64,000 bases of DNA from Paracyclopina nana (Eukaryota > Arthropoda > Copepoda > Cyclopoida > Cyclopettidae). The DNA lies in contig JAGUCH010000004.1 of the NCBI GenBank assembly GCA_019096065.1, forward strand, positions 2,542,001 through 2,606,000, in the 5' to 3' direction. The notes under the pieces are model-generated. The model had not been told where the DNA came from, ran no database searches, and was given only the letters and a program-made list of their open reading frames with translations. The position numbers and the translations under genes are program-made. The stretch's first letter is position 1. Every line of letters begins with the position of its first letter. Shown here in pieces: positions 63,814 through 64,000 of this stretch.

Positions 63814-64000
63814 TTAAACGGGGTCGAAAGGGCCAGGCACATGAGATCCTCGCAATTGCGCTCTTTCTTCAGCGGTTGCCTCGGCAAAAATGACATAGCC
63901 ATTATCTTTTGCGTCGACATGGTATTCGGAGACAACAGAGTTGGAAACCAGCCTGCTGGTGACTCTACCGCGCGGGAAGGCGACCCTAAATTCTTCAATA
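63814..64000 (-). CDS. 3' coding end of an unidentified gene (partial)
   Basis: The minus strand reads 61 codons from the window edge to a TAA at 63814-63816: IEEFRVAFPRGRVTSRLVSN, then SVVSEYHVDAKDNGYVIFAE and a tail ending HVPGPFDPV. Codon use and GC are those of a coding exon and differ sharply from the flank. Beta-rich alternation suggests a folded domain. I do not recognise the family. The 5' part lies outside the window. Confidence 0.6.
   Translation of the reverse strand, partial: IEEFRVAFPRGRVTSRLVSNSVVSEYHVDAKDNGYVIFAEATAEERAQLRGSHVPGPFDPV

Overview
The window looks like nuclear DNA of an arthropod, probably a crustacean or a basal hexapod. Genes are split by short GT-AG introns, many of only 55-70 bp. 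There is an insect-type gustatory receptor ending in the TYhhhhhQF motif, two genes of an arthropod Cys-rich CUB family, and only eukaryotic housekeeping genes. All exon structures are my own splice calls from sequence; no transcript or database was consulted.

Layout. Positions 1-14,500 form a compact, mostly housekeeping block: an acidic orphan gene, mitochondrial ribosomal protein L3, MCM3, an ABHD10-like thioesterase, the splicing factor PHF5A, a GPC1-type glycerophosphocholine acyltransferase, PAM16/Magmas and PRPF38A. Three neighbouring pairs (MRPL3/MCM3, ABHD10/PHF5A, PAM16/PRPF38A) are head to head with 0.3-0.45 kb between start codons, so shared bidirectional promoters are likely. The convergent neighbours end within 0.1-0.2 kb of each other.

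Positions 14,500-28,600 are more accessory: a gustatory receptor, a 2.34-kb element with inverted repeats and a target-site duplication carrying an open negative-strand-virus-like nucleoprotein gene, an unusual papain-family protease with a Cys-containing tail, and two divergently arranged CUB paralogues. Between the paralogues lie a 0.5-kb foldback array of GGATCGAC/GGATAGAC motifs and a low-complexity element with GGAACGAG/CTCGTTCC ends.

Positions 31,400-60,713 look like the 5' end of one large + strand gene: a CpG-rich promoter and first exon near 31.87 kb, small untranslated exons at 32.2 and 51.76 kb, a possible second promoter near 55.5 kb, and a first coding exon at 60.56-60.71 kb encoding a signal peptide. 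The rest of that gene would lie beyond the window. Its giant intron holds three copies of a composite repeat (150-bp palindrome plus tRNA-like segment plus conserved tail), several MITE-like inverted-repeat elements, a 145-bp near-perfect hairpin and a 35-bp minisatellite. The last 187 bp hold the 3' coding end of an unidentified minus-strand gene. CTCF-like motifs (TAGATGGCGC type) occur at 1-360, 27.55, 31.43, 51.65 and 57.47 kb.
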